From Nyssa sinensis (Eukaryota; Streptophyta; Magnoliopsida; Cornales; Nyssaceae), in contig CM018043.1 of assembly GCA_008638375.1 (NCBI GenBank), positions 42,314,651-42,378,650 on the forward strand: a DNA stretch of 64,000 nucleotides, in the 5' to 3' direction. A program made the position numbers and the translations under genes. Positions 60,416-64,000 of the stretch are shown here, piece by piece. The notes below the pieces were generated by a model, which was given only the letters and a program-made list of their open reading frames with translations, did no database searches and was not told the origin of the DNA. The stretch's first letter is position 1, and each line of letters starts with the position of its first letter.

Positions 60416-63167
60416 TGTCACGCCTCGAATTTTCATAAACCCGAGGAGTGAGTGAAATGAAATAAGAAAAATAAATGAAAGGCCATTAAGATTGATTTAA
60501 TTGATTTCATGTTTATTTCCCCCTATTTCCCAAAAATTAGAAATGAGAACTCGCTATTAGACTTAACCAAAATGCTTTTCTAATGCCAATTAAATATCTC
60601 CCCAAATCACTATTCAAAATAGGTCTAAGTCATGTTCAAGAGTGGTCTCCAAAATAGTCCCAAAATGTCTCTAAGTATGCCTTGGAACAATGGCCCAAAT
60701 GGGCCCCAAATGCCCTAAGACATAGGCCAAGAATAGACCAAAAGTCTACCAAAATATGTCTAAGGAAGTGGCAAAACATAGCCCATGAGAGTGGCCAAAC
60801 ATGGCCCAACAGAGTGGCCAAACATGGCTCAAAAAGGTGGCCAAACATGGCCCAATAGAGTGGCCAAACATGGCTAAAAAAGATGGCCAAACATGGCTCA
60901 AAAAGGTGGCTAAGGGCAGGTGTCAGGAAGCTGGCGCACAGGAGAGGTGATGGGGGCGTATGCGCGCGCGCAAGGAGGGCGTGGCATGGGCGGGCGTGAA
61001 GGCAAGGCAAGCATGGGCGTGAGGCTGGGCTGGGCTGGTCGGTCCAAAACCTAATTTTTCCTGCAGGTTTAATGTAGCTGGCTGAGGCTGAATTTCTCTA
61101 TCCAACAGACAATTTTCTCTATTTTCTGAACTTTTGCAAGCTACTTTTTCCCATTTTTAGCTTATTTCTTCAAGGATTTTAACCCCCCATTTTTGGTTAC
61201 TTTTTTCGCCTATATTTAGAGTGTTTTACACACCTAACTAACCTTTTAATTTCACAAAATTTTAGCATGCCTTCCTTTGTTTTCTAATCCTTTTTCCACC
61301 TAATTTTTCATAACACAACCTATTATTTCTTAACTAGCAACCTAAATACATCCTTCACTTTAACTAAGCATTTATACATTACTTAAAACACACAATCTAC
61401 CATACATACACATATACCTTAAATTTAAATGTTACAAACTTCATGTTCATTACAATTTTAGGGCCTTGCCCATTTTTCTTATACTATACAAGATTTCTAC
61501 AATTTGAATACACATGTCCTAGGGCTTATGCCCTCATACATACAAAAATATGCCCCAAGGGCCAAATATCCTTCATGGTCCATGTCCCCTCCATTCTTCA
61601 AGACTTCTTCAAGTCTCAAATACCGGGAGCCTCATCTGTAATATGATATCCCACGAGGGGTCAGCACAACCGCTGGTATGACATAATGCTAATGCAAAGA
61701 ACAAAGTTAAGGCGTGGCATGTGTAAGTGTACATTTATAAGCTATAAGCCTTTCAATTCATCAATGCAATGCAATGACAATATGCGTGACACACCCATGC
61801 AACTCTATGCCACCATGTCTCGTTTTACGGATCGCTTCGTTGGATCAGTGAGTACCAATACTTGTTTCACGGATCTCTCCCGTTGGATTAGCAGGCACCA
61901 ATGCAATGGCCAATTTTGAGTTTTTCACCACAGGATCTACACCCTCATAATGCATAGCACCAAGTTCTCAACCCACACTATGTTCTTAAAGAATCACAAT
62001 ATGCCAATATGGCCTGATTTTTCTATGCAATTTCAATGAGGAAATTTATCAAATACATAGTATACACCTTAAATCATGCATCATCCATAAAGTAAATTCT
62101 AACTTTCAAATCAGACAACTTCTTCCGCATGAACAATATGCTATATACAATCAATTTAAACACATGCTCATGTTACATGTCCACTATATAACCAATTCTC
62201 AAAGAATAGATAATTACACAAAGCATCAATGCATTAAACAACCATATCTTCCAAAATACAAGGCCTATTCACATGAACATAAGCCACAATGTAATGAAAC
62301 AAACATATCTTCAAGTTACATGTTCATCATTTTGACAAATTCTCAAAGAACTCAAAGAACACACAAGTATACAGATTATCAACTCTAGGTTTTTCAAAGC
62401 AGCTACATCCTAAGTGACTTTCTAACAACAAGTAAACATATAAATCATTAAATCACCATATAAAACACTCCTAAACTTAACCCTATTCTTTACTTAGCAA
62501 GATATCATACCTAAAAGGTTTTTCTCAACCCTAAGGAGTTGTGCTCGCTGTGCAGCCAAACCAATCGATGAGAATGTAGTCCTTGATGTGGGAAACAACT
62601 TCCTAGAAGGAAGTCTTGTGAGAATCCTAGCCTAGAGATGAGTTTTGGCGGCTTAAAACTTGAAAAACCCTAGGTTTTTCTTCACTTTTCTCTCCATGCA
62701 CGACTTCTGTTTCTTCTCAGACCAATTTCTGAGATTTTTATCTCTAAGGGACTGTATTTATACTCAAGGGGCAAAAGGGTGAAAAGAACCTTTTGCCCTT
62801 AATGAGTCCGGAACCCTGTTACACTATAACTCGTCTTGAAATGCCTCAATTCGACATTTTGCTTTAACCAAAGTTCTTAAAATTATTTTAAATGATATTT
62901 TTTCAAAAAATTTATTTTCGCCCGTTGGCAGTTTCGGCCGGGTCCACCCAGGCCACCTTGGTTGCCCTTTATGGTCCATTTTTCAAACTGTCTCCGATTT
63001 GGCTCAAATTTTCTCAGGAGGTGTATTTTATCATTCTAAGCATGTTTCATAATTAACATGACTAGTGCCTAAATGATGCATGTATAGCGCCTTACCGACA
63101 ACCAGCGCATGAATAGTACCCTACCGGTAAAAATGAAAAATTTACCCTGATTTTTTAGATCTCTACA
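60416..63167 (-). mobile_element. 3' LTR, family D, with adjacent PPT
   Basis: Ends are TGTCACGCCTCGAATTTTC and TTTTTTAGATCTCTACA; it aligns with solo LTR 51620-54462. The left flank AACTC (60411-60415) has no partner to the right. Instead a PPT abuts the right end, so this is the 3' LTR of an element read on the minus strand. It contains a 23-bp tandem array (60791-60912) and a GC-rich 'gcgcgcgc' block (60955-60972). Confidence 0.75.
60791..60912. repeat. 23-bp tandem repeat, 5 units
   Basis: GTGGCCAAACATGGCC/T units begin at 60791, 60814, 60837, 60860, 60883 and (partial) 60906, exactly 23 bp apart. Units 1 and 3 end CCCAAYAGA and units 2, 4 and 5 end in AAAAAG, suggesting a 46-bp higher-order period. 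Confidence 0.9.
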
Positions 63168-63180
63168 TTCTTCCCCCCTT
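63168..63180 (-). other. Polypurine tract, family D
   Basis: The minus strand reads AAGGGGGGAAGAA directly before the LTR start TGTAGAGATCT. Upstream sequence TTTTGGGACAAAATTTC resembles the usual end of gypsy pol. Confidence 0.75.
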
Positions 63181-63422
63181 AAAGAAATTTTGTCCCAAAA
63201 TTTAGAAAAGTACCTCTTCGACAAAATTTAGAAAAAGTAATATAAAACGCATTTTAACATGGAGACGCTTCTTCACCTTTCCCTTTCCCCAAGCGATGTG
63301 GGATGCATTATCCTCTCCCATTATCCTCCCCCCCCCCAAAGGAACCTCGTCCTCTTGAGCGGGCTTGCAGCAGTGTGCAAACATCCCCACACTCCCTGCT
63401 AGGATCCGGTTTCGATATCGTC
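63181..63422 (-). other. Short internal segment ending in a PBS-like site
   Basis: This ~240-bp segment has 'gcgatgtgggatgc' (reverse CATCCCACATCGC, seen in many plant LTR elements), a C-run (about 63330) and, on the minus strand, a decayed pol end (QEDEVPLGGGR). At 63408-63420 the minus strand reads CGATATCGAAACC, similar to a tRNA-Met-type PBS (TGGTATCGAAGCC), 2 nt from the LTR edge at 63423. Confidence 0.45.
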
Positions 63423-64000
63423 TGTAACGACCCGCTCCACATAGCACAATGCATAATGAAATCCTCAAACATGATGGGTTATCAATGCAAATTTTTTTTA
63501 ATCCATCCAAGCATCATAACCCACCTCAATAATGTAACATAATTAAAATATAAAATTCTCAATGCCCACGAATATACCTCAAAGTCTCTCAACTTATGCG
63601 ATGACTATCTAACTAACTACAAATTAAGCTATTCGATCATCTAAGTAATCCATCACGATGTCATCAGTACATCACCTGCACCTCAATGTAATTTAATAAT
63701 CCAATATTCTCCAAGTACTATAGTTATCCATAAGACATCAACAACATAATCTTAAAGTAAAATCGTCATCATCTACCTTAGTCTATATATATAACCGAGA
63801 CTAAACATCAAGCATTAATAAAGATTAGCTTATTTATTTCAAGCATATATATATATATATTAATTGGATATACGAATGTAGACAATGTAGTTTATGTATT
63901 CCAAATATGAAACCTAAGGCAATATATCAAAGTTTAAAAAAATAAAAAAAAAATAAAACATTAGAGAAAGTTAAAAAAAAAAAAGAAAATCTCAATTTCA
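63423..64000 (-). mobile_element. Start of another LTR, runs off the window
   Basis: TGTAACGACCCGCTCCACAT begins at 63423 beside a PBS-like site. The sequence differs from the LTR at 60416-63167, so the two are not a matching pair. The rest is AT-rich with (TA)n at 63846-63861 and poly-A at the end; no gene is seen. Confidence 0.5.

Noticed and set aside
60636..61105. Leu/Phe-rich 124-residue ORF 'LFEPCLATLLGHVWP' repeats
   Set aside because: It is the translation of the 23-bp tandem repeat in the family D LTR, not a protein gene.

Overview
This window looks like repeat-rich intergenic DNA from a flowering plant, probably a eudicot. It is AT-rich, has plant-type TATA boxes and (GA)n promoters, and contains debris of Ty1/copia, Ty3/gypsy (including Tat type) and Mutator-like elements. 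I found no intact host gene. All coding sequence I could recognise is transposon-derived and most of it is broken. The species cannot be named from the sequence.

The main theme is very large solo LTRs, most with 5-bp target-site duplications (TSDs) that I matched by eye. Left to right: a plant transposon-domain gene (1-4931, minus) split by solo LTR 696-4532; a copia remnant with a 1.1-kb internal tandem duplication, gag, primer-binding site (PBS) and 5' LTR (5955-10670); a short gap with ~180-bp tandem repeats (11097-11760); and a second ~178-bp repeat array cut in two by a three-level nest. In that nest LTR 12554-27097 contains 14933-25308, which contains 15796-20853. A second nest follows: 27422-39516 contains 31028-38540, which contains 33623-37043. 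Between further solo LTRs lie a GRF zinc-finger fragment (39886-40071) and a MULE transposase tail (45103-45660).

From 45676 to 51619 lies the 3' half of a Tat-like gypsy element on the minus strand: integrase, a 33-bp minisatellite, two antisense plus-strand reading units with their own TATA boxes (one with two 85-nt introns), polypurine tract (PPT) and 3' LTR. It is cut by solo LTR 51620-54462. From 54782 to 60415 is a strongly deleted gypsy element (LTR fragment, gag, PBS, 5' LTR) of the same family as the solo LTRs, itself hit by solo LTR 56924-60349. This element fixes the transcriptional sense of the family: sense runs from TGTAAYAYCCCG to GTGACA. The right end holds an LTR with PPT (60416-63180) and the start of another LTR (63423 on).

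The giant LTRs have structure that solo-LTR status does not explain. They carry an ancient tandem array of ~134-143-bp modules shared between families, tRNA-like cassettes with Pol III A/B-box-like motifs (some next to palindromes and T-runs), unusually long terminal inverted similarity, and conserved (GA)n plus TATA promoters. Opposite-orientation nesting also creates kilobase inverted repeats that could give dsRNA. All family assignments come from reading the sequence by eye; no database search was run.
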